Origin: Enoplolaimus lenunculus
Taxonomy: Eukaryota; Nematoda; Enoplea; Enoplida; Thoracostomopsidae
Direction of reading: 5' to 3'
NCBI GenBank assembly: GCA_030248215.1
Contig: JASANG010000994.1
Location: forward strand, 1 to 64,000
DNA length: 64,000 nucleotides
Shown here: in pieces, positions 50,101-59,705 of the stretch
How positions within the stretch are numbered: position 1 is the first letter of the stretch
Layout of the letters: each line of letters opens with the position of its first letter
The notes under the pieces: model-generated
What the model was told of the DNA's origin: nothing
Databases searched by the model: none
The model's input: the letters and a program-made list of their open reading frames with translations, nothing else
Position numbers and translations under genes: made by a program

Positions 50101-52427
50101 ACACTACGCGACATGCAGACCAGTTGAGAAGATGCTGTCCACCACAAGTTTCTTCTTACTGCGTGGTTGTCTTCCAGTACTAAAAACTACCTAAATACTT
50201 TAAGCAAAAATAATGACACTGTCTGTATTTCTGGGATATAAGTGAGTATATTCAGCAAGTGATACATTCGTCAATAAAATATTTGTTCTATCTTCAGTAG
50301 TGTTTAAAAATGAAAACAGATAAAATTGAAAAACCGTCACCGAAAAAATGTTTTAATGAACGTACCGTTACAACAGCCCACAGCAGAAGCATAATCATTT
50401 TTTGAACATCTATAATGTGCATGCAAATATTTCTACCATCCATTACTGCATTAAAGCAAATTGAGTGAAACAGAACAAATAAGTGTCGAAATGATATTTA
50501 AGACATTAAGTGGCAGGGATGTCAGGATGCGCGATGTCGACCGCGGCAAGTCTCCGTATTTGGATGTCTCGGTATCGTTTTTGAGTCTCGTTAGTTTTCG
50601 AACCGAGGTCAAGGAACAAGACAAGTACCCGTTTTAATTCAACGTTCAGAATAAACGGACGACTAGTGCAATTCTTGATTTTTATATGAATTTTTCACTG
50701 TTTCAGCAATCATTGTTATTTCAGTGTAATTTTCAAAACTCAATATATCCTTGGTTTCAATACTTTATTCAGTAAAGGTAATATTTGTTTCTCCCAATAC
50801 GGTAAACTTAAAAAAGCAGTACAAAAATTTGTTTTTACTTGCCTTTTGAACATTTACTTGCTCTCAATACCACACAACTAAATTGCAAACAAAACCAGAA
50901 GATATTACACCGATACATCAAGGTATAATCTTTTTATGTGTTTAAAGTTTTGTGATTATTTTACTTGCGCCACTGTTCGTAAGTGGTGAAAAACATAAAA
51001 AATATAATTTTGTTGTGCTTTTTAGGTTTATTGCGCTAAAGCAAAAACGTGAAACAAAAAATATTCAAAACTTTTGCTAAAATGATTTATTTCCGGTAAC
51101 GGTAAAAAATTGACGAGACCTTAAGTTTCGGTCTCGAGTTTCGGTTTTTGGTCGAGACCACAAAAAACTCTGTCGCTCTGCATATTGCGACATAATGAAC
51201 AACTATATGCCGCGAATCAAACCCGAGGCAATGGACATGTGCCCTGCAATGTCCTCCATCCGTTCCACTGCAAAGGCTACCCCACACACCTAATATAAGT
51301 GGACCTGTGTACGCGATTGAAGGTGATGGCCGTTTTTCGCAACCTGGAAACGAAAGAGCAAGAGCAGCATTGATGCACCACAACATCAACAAGCGGTGAG
51401 TCATCCAATCAAGCTACGGACTGGCCCTGGCAGGCAGGGTGCAACTGAAATTCCGGTTAGTTCCGATTTCGTTTCCGATTACACAACCAATCAGATTCGA
51501 ATTTTTGAAATTTTAGTTTTAATCCAACTTGTGATACGTATTTTGTATAAAAATTCTGCATCATTTATCTATTATATTGCTTCCGATGAATCAACTTATG
51601 AACAATTGATTGTAGTTTAGCTTTACAAAACCAAAAAACATCGCCAATTTGTTCAGGTGACGTTTTTGAAATATGTTGTCAGCCAACAGACACCCTAAAT
51701 CAACATTATATTTTTAATACAATGTTTTCGTACAGTCGCAAAATTTGCTGTTCCGATTCCGATTCCAATATAATACAGTTTCACTTTGCACCCTGCTGGC
51801 AGGTAATTAAACTGAAAAATATGCATGCAAATTTAACAGGTATTCCTATGGTTCACATTAGGGTATGCACTTTGGCTATCCTTTACAGCACAGGATTTCG
51901 CTACTACAAATGATCTGCCGGTGATTTGAAAACCATTCAAACGCGTGAACACTTCAAATTACGGCAAACTTACCTAACATCTAAGCTGTTACCAGTCAGC
52001 AACGCAATCATTGTCCCACATCTGTAACGAATAATTTCAAGTTATATTAATCACAGTATGAAAGCCTTCTAAGACGTTATTTCGATGAACTATTTTGGTT
52101 CGCGTTCAACAATTTCACAGTGAAAGTCTGTTCTGCTGTATAGGTATCAAAACGAAACAAGAAAAAATAACGCTTCTGCGTGAACACTAACTGAATTATT
52201 ACGCATATGTAGTTCATCTTGGGTTCAATGAGTGCTTCATCAATTCTTTTGTGTATATAAACCATTCTGAACAATTCCAGACAACACAAGTTAGTACTTG
52301 AGAGGCCGTTTACAATAAAGCATACAAACAAACACACCGTGATACGGCACATTTCGTCAGATAACGATGTTCAATATGATCCAGAAATGAATGTGGTGCT
52401 GCAGAACCAAATATTGATGCCAGTGCA
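32848..52427 (-). CDS. NBAS: NBAS / SMGL-1 homologue (Sec39-domain tethering subunit), 31 exons rebuilt
   Basis: NBAS is a subunit of the NRZ complex (with RINT1 and ZW10; yeast Dsl1 complex, Sec39), which tethers Golgi-derived COPI vesicles at the ER. The C. elegans homologue SMGL-1 is also linked to nonsense-mediated decay. I assembled 31 minus-strand exons, about 5.3 kb of coding sequence or 1,760 codons, compared with about 2,370 residues in human NBAS. All have GT-AG borders. Phases agree at every junction except 36,718 to 36,593. Family landmarks in order: YRLLLVGG in the N-terminal propeller, YGLDCDQVFKRQWW at its end, LSQRDLFVSWYQRRAQ, the Sec39-like helical repeats, YRKDTILGLA, and GINIKRLTESS. 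The start codon and the last few hundred residues are not resolved. Exon tables are in the three block entries. Confidence 0.93.
34044..34611. mobile_element. 568-bp GGTCTCGG-family MITE in an NBAS intron
   Basis: Ends ACGGGATGTGCGGCCTCGG and, in reverse, TCCGGGATGTGCGGTCTCAG. Flanked by CAACTCC at 34,037-34,043 and 34,612-34,618 (7-8 bp duplication). Subterminal CCGAGACC/GGTCTCGG strings occur in both orientations. Related pieces lie at 45.4-45.6 kb, 50.5-51.2 kb and 10.1-10.4 kb. No coding capacity. Confidence 0.85.
35090..35235. repeat. GC-rich short tandem / inverted repeat in an NBAS intron
   Basis: GTACGGCGCCGTCCGTCACC-like units repeat about three times with variations (ACGGCGCTGTCCGTTACC, TTCGGCGCCGTACGTCACC). 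GGCGCC is self-complementary, so the block can form hairpins. It is sharply more GC-rich than its surroundings and may be the core of a worn MITE starting near GGGTGGCGCT. Confidence 0.7.
36839..36854. mobile_element. Isolated hAT-type terminus beside an NBAS splice acceptor
   Basis: CAGGGTGCGACCGGAT is identical to the terminus of the MITE at 24,309-24,776. The matching opposite end was not found within the intron. The AG acceptor of exon 36,718-36,823 (minus strand) lies 13 bases beyond the element end, so the 3' end of this intron is transposon-derived. Confidence 0.7.
38720..46527 (-). CDS. NBAS: NBAS central helical / Sec39 block
   Basis: Exons: 46,330-46,527; 45,241-45,342; 44,661-44,725; 44,427-44,498; 43,721-43,894; 43,424-43,565; 43,033-43,164; 42,300-42,494; 41,816-41,920; 41,307-41,505; 40,635-40,994; 40,265-40,396; 39,392-39,543; 38,720-38,998. 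Every junction keeps frame. Conserved stretches include FVLEQCLSVIPNDIEV, FDGTTFKQYREKHVLDL, LLFVLDSIPE-like LFVLDSIPEVVDVSQYESLL, QWVIPYFKKRCQK, YINSSSDASDESLGMAEHIL and YNINVLPVQLRM, each collinear with human NBAS. The exon 43,721-43,894 contains an Asn/Pro/Glu-rich, presumably disordered insertion (NSLFDSVNQPEPNGQRED). Confidence 0.92.
40110..40200. repeat. Dispersed repeat, copy 2 (NBAS intron)
   Basis: Partner of 32,180-32,310. Shares CCATTCAGCCATGCTTGATCGC-like and CGCTCGTATATA strings; function unknown. Confidence 0.5.
42757..43016. mobile_element. Decayed relative of the CAGGGTGCGACCGGAT hAT MITE
   Basis: Begins GAAGCGCGACCGGATATCAG and continues with CCGGTCCGGTTTGATACC and AAACCTACCG in the same order as the intact copy at 24,309. 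The right end has ACATCCGGTTCC. The terminal CAGGG is no longer recognisable. It ends only about 17 bases before exon 43,033-43,164. Confidence 0.55.
43944..44108. mobile_element. Probable small inverted-repeat element in an NBAS intron
   Basis: GAACCTGGCGTAGCCAGGAT at the left faces CCCCCGGCTACG at the right. GGCGTAGCCAGG-type ends are common in animal hAT MITEs. No clear target duplication. Confidence 0.4.
45425..45592. mobile_element. Fragment of the GGTCTCGG-family MITE
   Basis: GCATTGTGAACGTTGAGCA followed by CCAAGACTCAAAAATCAAG and TTACCGAGACCGCTCAT follows the right half of the element at 34,044-34,611 (which has ATTGTGAACGTTGAGCAG and GAGACCGCACATCC). Only this half is recognisable. 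Confidence 0.7.
45610..46200 (+). pseudogene. Decayed C-terminal piece of a non-LTR retrotransposon reverse-transcriptase ORF
   Basis: A 196-codon plus-strand frame inside an NBAS intron. It contains the features that mark the end of many LINE-type polyproteins: a basic stretch then LAKLRSGWSRVTNHNITRIN, then LHDVAHLFRCP, then a DLWRRLVEVANLLGL-like tail. In intact relatives a Cys-x-x-Cys precedes the HD-x-x-HLF-x-C motif. Here those positions read Ser-Tyr-Arg-Ala-Trp, so the zinc-binding set is broken. The polymerase core is absent. A dead, 5'-truncated insertion in antisense to NBAS. Confidence 0.75.
46541..46592. repeat. AAT microsatellite in an NBAS intron
   Basis: Run of AATAATAATAATAAT with one AAC interruption, immediately upstream (minus sense) of the acceptor of exon 46,330-46,527. 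Confidence 0.9.
46855..47070. other. Probable repeat remnant in an NBAS intron
   Basis: ACCACTGGCGGTCCCTTAAA and GAGGGGACACCGCCCCC look like eroded CGGATCC-type MITE ends. The stretch fills most of the intron after exon 47,076-47,747. Confidence 0.35.
47076..52427 (-). CDS. NBAS: NBAS N-terminal beta-propeller block (exons 1-8 as found)
   Basis: Exons in order of transcription: 52,338-52,427 (tentative), 51,974-52,021, 50,366-50,409, 50,046-50,179, 49,564-49,706, 48,869-49,019, 48,358-48,468 and 47,076-47,747. Readable landmarks are MIALLTGNSLDVR then CSKNDYASAVGCC, RRNLWWTASSQLVCMS, KWSDQIFVLQLNGFLHSYF, YAPPYRLLLVGGD, GITAWRKVD, and in the last exon MSLNHDFTKLATVCSDGNVV, LSFVDWWSDTEIVLM and DEAVTLAFQYGLDCDQVF. 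These correspond to the NBAS WD-like N-terminal domain. A possible earlier exon ends at a GTAAGT at about 52,798 (minus), but the phases do not join. The first base of 48,358-48,468 could also be further upstream (a second acceptor at about 48,520). Confidence 0.88.
50515..51180. mobile_element. Diverged GGTCTCGG-family element in an NBAS intron
   Basis: Left side has GGATGCGCGATGTCGACC, ATTTGGATGTCTCGG and TTTTTGAGTCTCGTTAG; right side has GACGAGACC, TTTCGGTCTCGAG and TTGGTCGAGACC. Size and arrangement match the 568-bp element at 34,044 but it is older. Confidence 0.6.
51435..51795. mobile_element. 361-bp hAT-type MITE with perfect 8-bp target duplication
   Basis: CTGGCAGG occurs at 51,427-51,434 and 51,796-51,803. 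Termini CAGGGTGCAACTGAAATT and, in reverse, CAGGGTGCAAAGTGAAAC. Subterminal TTCCGATTCCGATTCC strings. Same CAGGGTGC signature as the 24,309 element but a distinct interior. It sits in an NBAS intron. Confidence 0.92.
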
Positions 52428-53110
52428 CTGACAACTAAATCAAAGAGCGCAATGTAATATATTGCGGTGGTCACTTTTCATGAACAACAGATTAGGATTA
52501 ATTCTTGGCGAAAGCTATCAGCTTCTACAATAAACCCATAATTCTAAAGATGCAAAAATCTAAAAATTTTGGAAAATTGCGCAATCTGGCAGGATGCCAC
52601 TCGATATTAATTTATCGGCTACTCGAACCGGATCTTGATTGGGAATTTTTTACTGGAACCGGATCTGGATTGCGAATTTTTTACTGGAACCGGATCTGGA
52701 TTGCGAATTTTTACTGCACTGTATGAAGCGTTTGAGTTACGCAATATATGTTTACTAAATAAGAATTAATTGTTAGAATGAATTATTTATTTTTACTTAC
52801 GCGTATCAAAACTTGAACTTCCTGATTTGCCCATAAATGCAATCGCCAATCGCTGCACCATGTTAATGGCTCTTACTAGCAAAACGCAGTTTTATGAAAT
52901 TCGGGACCATTACCGTAAGTATCCGGAATCCGGTAAGGCTATGTAAGCATGAGCCATGCTTTGCCATTAAGTGCAGCTGTGATGAAGTGCGCTATATATC
53001 GTATTCTTGCCTGCTCCATACGTATCGACATATAGTTTCAGAGAAAAGCCGTTGGAAAGGCGGTCTGATTGCGCGTTTTAGACTTAGTAATAACAACCTT
53101 AGTGAAAATT
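52428..53110. other. Region upstream of the last located NBAS exon
   Basis: Holds a candidate minus-strand exon ending at a GTAAGT (about 52,798-52,862), and a short tandem (ACTGGAACCGGATCTGGATT, two to three times at 52,625-52,710) related to hAT-MITE subterminal repeats. The NBAS promoter should lie here or further right but cannot be pinpointed. Confidence 0.4.
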
Positions 53111-53114
53111 GGGT

Positions 53115-53305
53115 CACGTAAGCTGTTCATTAGGTGCAAATACTGTAATGCAATACACTATATATTGTATGCTTGCCCGCAGCATACTGTGGACTTATAG
53201 TAGAATATAAAATTAGTCGGTGAAGCGGGCTACGTCGCGAAGTAGTAGAGCGTCAGCTTAGAACCTAGGAGACCGATAGTTTGAACCCACCCGCAACCCG
53301 ATTTA
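53115..53305. repeat. tRNA-like SINE copy, inverted relative to the others
   Basis: Body with GTGCAAATACTGTAATGCAA and GTATGCTTGCCCGCAGCATAC, followed by a plus-strand tRNA-like part at 53,225-53,300 (GCGGGCTACGTCGCGAAG, box-B-like GTTTGAACCC, CAACCCG end). Same order as the copies at 26.9 and 55.7 kb seen from the other strand. No A tail visible at the GCTTAC-equivalent end. Confidence 0.55.
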
Positions 53306-53479
53306 CTTGCTGTGTAGGAAAAAGTTCTGAAGCTCGTACCAATCCTACGAAGACTGATAGGCCAGATAAACAAAGTATTCACCTGCACATGTCATACTCG
53401 AAACCTAGCCCCGAGAAATTATCTAAATATGTATTTCTGTAGTCTGGCAGGTGCGTTGACATTCGCATGAATTTTTGAG

Positions 53480-53870
53480 TATTTTAGAGTACCTTCACAT
53501 TCACAGTAGGGCGGCAACAATGTTCGGATTCGGATTCGGCAAATTTGCCGTTCCGATTCGAATGTAAAAAACCGAATCCAACAATGTTCGGCAATATGTT
53601 TGTTTCATTTTTAAACAATAAATTTTTACATAACTTGTTATATAAATCAATATTTTTTATTTCGACAAAACTTGGAACTGAGGGTGGCCATGAAATATGT
53701 TAGCGTTTAAAAGTTATGCTGCTGGCATAACATTGATATTCTGAAACAAATTATAGATATATCCGAAATTTGCAACTTTCAAGATTCGGATTCGGATTCG
53801 GCAAATTAGCAATGAATTCGAATTCGGTCAAATCGTGGATTAGGCGCCACCCTGCTTTAAAGATCATGTT
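53480..53870. mobile_element. hAT-like MITE with TTCGGATTCGG subterminal repeats
   Basis: Left end AGTAGGGCGGCAACAATG, right end in reverse CAGGGTGGCGCCTAATCC. GATTCGGATTCGGCAAATT occurs near both ends in opposite orientation. No target duplication survives. Confidence 0.65.
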
Positions 53871-53957
53871 TTGAACGCAGAGGAGGTGCTATAAATTACG
53901 ACGTAGGTGTAATTATATCAAAACGAAATCCTATTTTTTGCTAAATTTACGGGTTTA

Positions 53958-54736
53958 GCAAAGTCTGGCTTCTCCACAGCGGGGGGCGGGGGGGCCCAGC
54001 ACTTTTCGAAATTTTTACTTTCCCCCGGCGAAAATTTTGCCGCCCCCAGGAAAGCCCCCCGGCGAATTTTCGGCCGCGCTGGGGGCCCCCCAGGACTTGT
54101 CTAGGTCAAAAATTTTCAATGTTAAAACGTAAAGACCTGGACTTCTTTTGAGGCGGACATTCGACAAAATGATTTTATATTACGCTGAGTACTCATAATT
54201 TTTAATTTTTAATAGCGTTACAAATACCCGTAGTAACTAATACAATTCAATAATGAACTGAAAAAAACACAATTATATAAACACCGCTTCAGGGCATACA
54301 GCATTCGAAAGTACCTTGCAGCAGCAAGTTCAACCCTCCTGAGCCTTATGATAAACTGAAGCTGTGACTAATATACAAAATATATATTAATCGCAGTTTC
54401 AATTATAGATTATCTATATTTTATATAATTGTGCTTCTTTCAACTTCTGGTTAAATTGTCAGTATATACGTAATATTAGTTAAAATTATTGTTATTAGCG
54501 TTTGCGAGAAATTTTTGTCATGTTGAGCGATGAATAATCTTCAGTTGAGTTGGAAACACGGTCTAGAATGAAAAAAATGGTCCAAAAAGTCGGTTTGCAA
54601 AATTTTAAGCCTGCCCCCCAGGACCCCCCAGATCATCTGCCCCCCCCCCCCGGAAAACTACCCCCCAGCAAAATCAGCTGCCCCCCAGGAAACGCCGGCG
54701 GAAATTTTCAAGTTGTGGAGAAGCCAGAAAGTTTGC
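53958..54736. mobile_element. ~779-bp inverted-repeat element with G/C-run subterminal blocks
   Basis: Ends GCAAAGTCTGGCTTCTCCAC and, in reverse, GGCAAACTTTCTGGCTTCTC. Each end is followed by a patch of C or G homopolymers (CCCCCCGG, GCCCCCCAGG) alternating with AAAATTT strings. The middle is AT-rich. No target duplication found, no coding. Confidence 0.75.
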
Positions 54737-55630
54737 CAATAACTTAAGCTTAGGTGTCTATATCATTTCTCTATCGTTTATTAAAATGAAAACTGACCTG
54801 AATGCAATACAGTTTTGTTGTACTTGGCCGACGCTTCCTGTAGAGTCTAAAAATAAAACACTTAAACCGCTCAAAATACATCATTTTATTTACAATTTAC
54901 CAACATTTTACATCATGTCGCAAGTCAACAACGGAATAAGTATTAAGTACAGCAATCTACGTTCGCAGCCTTATAAACTGCGCTTTACACTGAACATTCA
55001 TTCGAAAACCAATTATTAGTTTGGGTAAAGTTTAAAATTAACGCAACCATTGGCGGATCTAAAAATTTTCTTACAAATCAACATTTGGCAGACTCAGCAA
55101 CTAACTTCATCTTCTGTAACACGCCAAGAGATTACTGGTTGAAATTCACACAGCGCGTTTTCATCTGGCCCAGCATTAAACATTTCATTCATCCCAAATT
55201 CTAGTATTCACAATAATACCAACTTTATACTCACTTAACATCTGCCAAAAACACAAAAATATGGCAATAATACGTGTGACATGCTCCTGCATAGAGGCAA
55301 AATCATCGATCAAAGACTGTTGCATATGATGTGCCTTCATACGCAGCAGCAAGCAGTATAACTATGGAACACCCAAAATAAATGAGTGCAATGTTGAGAG
55401 TTGAGAGTCTCATAAAGCAAAAAAACGTCAAAACTGAGCAGCTAATTGTGTTACGGCGTGGGTCTCAGTGGAGGTGCGCTAGACTATGGGTCACGGAATC
55501 GAAACATCGAAGAACGTCCCTCATTTTCAGCTGCAAGAACTCAGAACTAAAAAACGTCGTACCCTAGCCTGCCAATGACAGTCCAGGTACGCACCGGGCG
55601 GCACGACCCCCTACCTCGAAATACTGCGAA
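54737..55630. other. Non-coding, nothing recognised
   Basis: AT-rich sequence without supported gene. Frames of 60-77 codons have no domain or splice context. Confidence 0.5.
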
Positions 55631-55639
55631 TATACAGGG

Positions 55640-56037
55640 TTTTTCTCCTTAATTTCTCCGAAACATGGACCTCTCCCTCGCGAGTCAAGCGCGCTACCCA
55701 TCACACCACGCGGCCGATATTTTAATTTTCTCTAACGCGATATGTGCACGTGTTGTATGTTCTCACATTACGTACACTATGCAGACATATGCTACACCAC
55801 GTACACCAACACTGCTCGACCACTGCGCCACGTAGCCCGCCTATCCAACTGCTTCTATCGTCGACTATATATGGTGACCGTATACTAGCAGCAAGCATAC
55901 TATACAATGTGCATTGCATATATTGCATTTGCACCAATACAAGTATGTCTCACATGCTTACAAAAAAAAGAAAATAAAAAAAAAAAAAAAAAAAAAAAAA
56001 GAAAAAATTAAAAAAATTAAAAAAAAAAAAAAAAAAT
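55640..56037 (+). repeat. SINE-like element with antisense tRNA-like parts and A tail
   Basis: Read on the plus strand: an antisense tRNA-like block at 55,645-55,735 (minus strand GCCGCGTGGTGTGATGGGTA), a second antisense block at about 55,815-55,845 (minus GCGGGCTACGTGGCGCAGTG), a body with ATGTGCATTGCATATATTGC, then ATGTCTCACATGCTTACA running into about 60 bases of A. The A tail fixes plus as the likely retroposition strand. Body and tail match 26,954-27,055. Confidence 0.6.
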
Positions 56038-57640
56038 GACAAGATGAAATTCGCAAAAAAAGTTTAAAATCCGATTCTCAAAACACGGGTCGAGCAACAA
56101 ACAATTACTACAATACAACAAAAATTATTCTTTCTTTCTTTTGTTATCAGTTTATGCATATGTTCGAATCTCCTTTTTAAGACTTTGAAGCACGCCAAAC
56201 TCGCTTTAATAAATCAAGCCGGTGTTAAATTTTAATGCAAAACTTAGAATACGAAACCAAACTAGAATACGAGAAACGAACGAAGTACTAATCATATGTA
56301 TTTATATCAGATTTAACTCCATAAAACGAAAAGTCTTTTCTGAGCGAATACTAAAAATCGCCTGGAAACAGCAACATCTGTATTATTTATTCATACTGAA
56401 TCACAAAGTTCTAACGACTTGTGTTTCCAATTATAACATTCTTTTAAATCCTTGATGTTCAATTTTATTACCTCTTTATTCGGTTTTAGTCCGATATTCC
56501 TCTGAAAGACGAAACCATTACCATTCTAAAGTTCAGAATTCGAACATCAGATACTCGATATCGTTCCCTCGTATAACGAAGAACATCGCAACGGTCTCAA
56601 TAACACCCAACAAAAGAGCACACCCCCAAAACTCAAAAGATTAGCAAAATTATTAAAACAAAATTTCACAAAAAGCCCCAAAACAATATTTTTCCAAGCA
56701 AAAAAAACAAGTATCAACCAGGTGGTGCAATATAAATTCATTCATATCTTACGCTCTTTCATTAAAACTTTTGGGGAAATGCGGGGCGGGGAAAAAAACA
56801 AAAAAAAAGAAACTAAATAACCTAGACATAACAAACGAAAACAAAACACGTGAAGTGTATTCCTTCTCTTTTATGTGATATCATATCAGGCAAAGCATCG
56901 ATTCGCATCTCCTAGACAAGAAATACGCAGACGCGAAACCCACAAACCCAACAAATCAAACAGTTTAAAAAAAAAAATAGAATACGTAGAAAAGAAAACA
57001 ACACAATTATAACGTAGTAAAAATAAAATAAAACCTATCAGATGTAACTACAGAAAAACTAACAACCTAAAACGAAAAAACACTAAAAAGCGAAGAAAAA
57101 AAAACGCCCTATACAACAAAATCAGAATCAACCACCAACTTATCACAACGTTCGTACCCCATTCGAACCCTCTTCATGCTCTCCAACTCTTTCGATTTTC
57201 ATACCTCTTATCCCCAATTTCCGGACGATATCCCACAGAAAGACGCAACCAGAAGAAACCAATAACATTCCAGAAGGTTCTGCACAAAGTGGCTGACCCA
57301 ATAAGATACAACAGATAATGAGACTTGCCCTACGGGTGGTATACAAAGAGAAAAACTCTCAACTAGCTGGAAACCCGTAGAGTACACGCTCGCTCCACCG
57401 CGTATCCGTAGCGCCAAAGCTCACTCAGCAAGTCCAAACTTTCTTTTGAAAAAACAATAAATAATATAATACTATAAGGTAAAAAAAGGAACCGGCAATG
57501 ACATAGGGCGCTCGCGAGAAGCACGGAATAGAGATATACAAGGCTAGAAAGAAAATAAATGTGTAAGTAAGGCTTAAAATAGACAATAAAACATTAAACA
57601 GCGTTCTAACAGTGATAAAAAATTTAAGCTTCTTTTAGTG
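56038..57640. other. A-rich non-coding stretch
   Basis: Plus strand becomes increasingly A-rich from about 56.6 kb. Nothing gene-like. Many A runs and few long T runs, anticipating the extreme asymmetry further on. Confidence 0.5.
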
Positions 57641-57649
57641 AAACTTAAA

Positions 57650-57651
57650 AA

Positions 57652-57692
<41 letters not shown>

Positions 57693-57872
57693 ACCCAAAA
57701 AAACAAAAAAAAAAAACAAACAAACAAAACAAAACAACAAACAACAAAAATAAAACAAAAACAAACCACAAACAAAAACCCAAAACAAACAAAAAACAAA
57801 ACACACAAAAAAAACACAAACAAACAAAAACCCCAAAAAAAAAAAAAAAAAAAAAAAAAACCACACAAAAAA
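57650..57872 (+). repeat. Almost pure A+C low-complexity tract
   Basis: About 220 bases of A and C with only one T and no G, bounded by poly-A on both sides. Lys/Asn/Thr frames on plus and Phe/Leu/Cys frames on minus are open only for lack of stop triplets. Confidence 0.95.
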
Positions 57873-57874
57873 AA

Positions 57875-58426
57875 GCGGTCAGTGAAACAAGAAACATATG
57901 GGCCCAGCGGACATCACCTATCAGCTTAATTTTAGCATTTGTTAGGTTTTACAATGTTCAGTTTATAAGTGATCTAATCTCGCATTCTTCATTGGAAGAG
58001 GATATTTTTTGAGTTAAAATATTTATGTTTCTAAAACTTATTAGTTAATTTTCAATATTGCAAGATTACAAATTGCGTCTATTGATTATCGAATAAAAAA
58101 TGTCACTCATACGTGCTCGACTATTTTACCTATCTTTACCATGACAATTTGATGATGTGAAGTCGAGAAACTTTTCCAAATTGTGTTCTGTGCCGTGACA
58201 TATTTAAGCTATTCATCTAGAAAATACCATTCAAACGTTGCTAAATATTTCAAAGAACATGTTCTGCTGGCGCTCAATTGAGATAACTTTTAAAAAGCAA
58301 CTGACTGTTATACGAAAGTCATGTTGAGAGTTGTACTTTAGAACGCCTTGAAAACCCATAGTGTCTATTTATAGCTTAACAGATTAAAGTTTGTTGGGCC
58401 CATATGTTTCTTGTTTCACTGACCGC
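57875..58426. mobile_element. 552-bp unit bounded by a perfect 32-bp inverted repeat
   Basis: The sequence 57,875-57,906 (starting GCGGTCAGTGAAACAAG) returns as an exact reverse complement at 58,395-58,426. The interior has ordinary composition while the left outside is the A+C tract. Perfect ends suggest a recent MITE, but no target duplication is visible and the left flank is low complexity, so an assembly effect is possible. Confidence 0.6.
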
Positions 58427-58599
58427 AAGCGTGTTAATACCGAAAGACAGTCGTCAAAGATATAGATGACAACAATTTTCATAGAAGTTATGGAGCTAAT
58501 ATTATAAGCATTACCTACAGATCTATGGTCTAACTACCATTGTTTAAACTCTTTTACGTGCTTCAAGCGAAACATATCACAATCTGTCCCTTCTAGGGG

Positions 58600-58760
58600 C
58601 ACTTTTACCTAGTTTCTTTCTTTTACATGGGATACGGTGAGGTTTTATGCTAAGTCTACTCCTAAGCGTACGCCTACGCATAAACAAAATATAAGTCTAA
58701 AGCGTACACTTGCTCCTTTGCAATCCACCAAAAAGCAGCCTGTCTCACTCAATGAGGGAT
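58600..58760. repeat. Telomere-motif remnant
   Basis: GCTAAGTCTACTCCTAAGCG, GCCTACGCATAAAC and TATAAGTCTAAAGC follow the pattern of the MITEs at 9,179 and 31,834, with the terminal repeats lost or unrecognisable. Confidence 0.45.
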
Positions 58761-58789
58761 AACAAAATATACGTCTCATAGCAATTCAG

Positions 58790-59705
58790 AGAACAAACAC
58801 GCAGGGACACGAACTAGCACGGACAAGCATCACACAAAAATCAAAAGAAAAAAAACAATCAAAAAAAAAAACAAAAAAACACCAAAAGAGAAGCTCCAAA
58901 TCAAGCGGCTCAAAACAAACAAAAACAAACATCACAGACACAAACAGCACGACAACATCACACAAAAAATCACAAAGAAAAAAAACAACAAAAAAAAAAC
59001 AAAAAACAAAAAACAACAGCCCAAATCGAAGCGGCAATCAAAATCTCCAAATCTCATCCAGCTCGCTCCCGCAACACGCAAAACCAAAACCGCATCTCGA
59101 GAAAAAAAAACACAACTCAAGAAAGAACTCAAGCACACACCGCAAAAAAAAAAACAGCAGCCAAAAAACACGCCAGCAAATCGCCCGAGAGGACAAACGC
59201 AGAAGAAAGCACTCAAGAAAAAACTCAAAGCACAAAACCGAGAAAACATCAAAGCCATCACAAGATCAAAAAGACAAACGACCGCGCACATCAGAGCGGA
59301 CCAAAAAAAGCAACCGACGGCAAGAAAACAAATCATCCAAAAAGATCCCGCCAAAACAAGAGCTCAGAAGAAACAGAAAAACAAACAAACCAAAAGCAAG
59401 TCGAAACAGGCAAAAAACACACAAATCACAAGAAGCTCGCAATCACTCAGACAGCAAAATCAGCAAAAATCAGCACCACAAACACCTCGCGAGCAGGTCA
59501 AGAGATCTCACCGAACAGGCACCATGCAACCGCGCTATTCGAAGCAAGCGATCCAGGGAAACAAAAAAAACAAGAAAAAAAAAGGAACGAAGGCACATTT
59601 CAACCACAATTCATGCCCAAACACGCGTCTCTCTAACCACAGCAGAACAGCAATCTCGCGAAAAGCTGTCAACAAAGAAAAAGCAACAAATCGAGGTCAA
59701 AAATA
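58790..59705 (+). other. T-depleted A/C/G stretch of unknown nature
   Basis: For about 900 bases T is scarce on the plus strand while A dominates in short runs separated by C- and G-containing strings. It is not periodic, has no homologue in the window, and its open frames (up to 140 codons on minus, Phe/Cys-rich) follow from the composition. It may be natural strand-asymmetric sequence or a badly called read region. Confidence 0.6.

Noticed and set aside
57574-58012. Lys/Asn-rich plus frame and Phe/Cys-rich minus frames
   Set aside because: Low-complexity A+C tract; no splice or start context.
58786-59354. Minus frames of 83-140 codons rich in Phe and Cys
   Set aside because: Arise from the T-poor plus strand, overlap each other in different frames and resemble no family.
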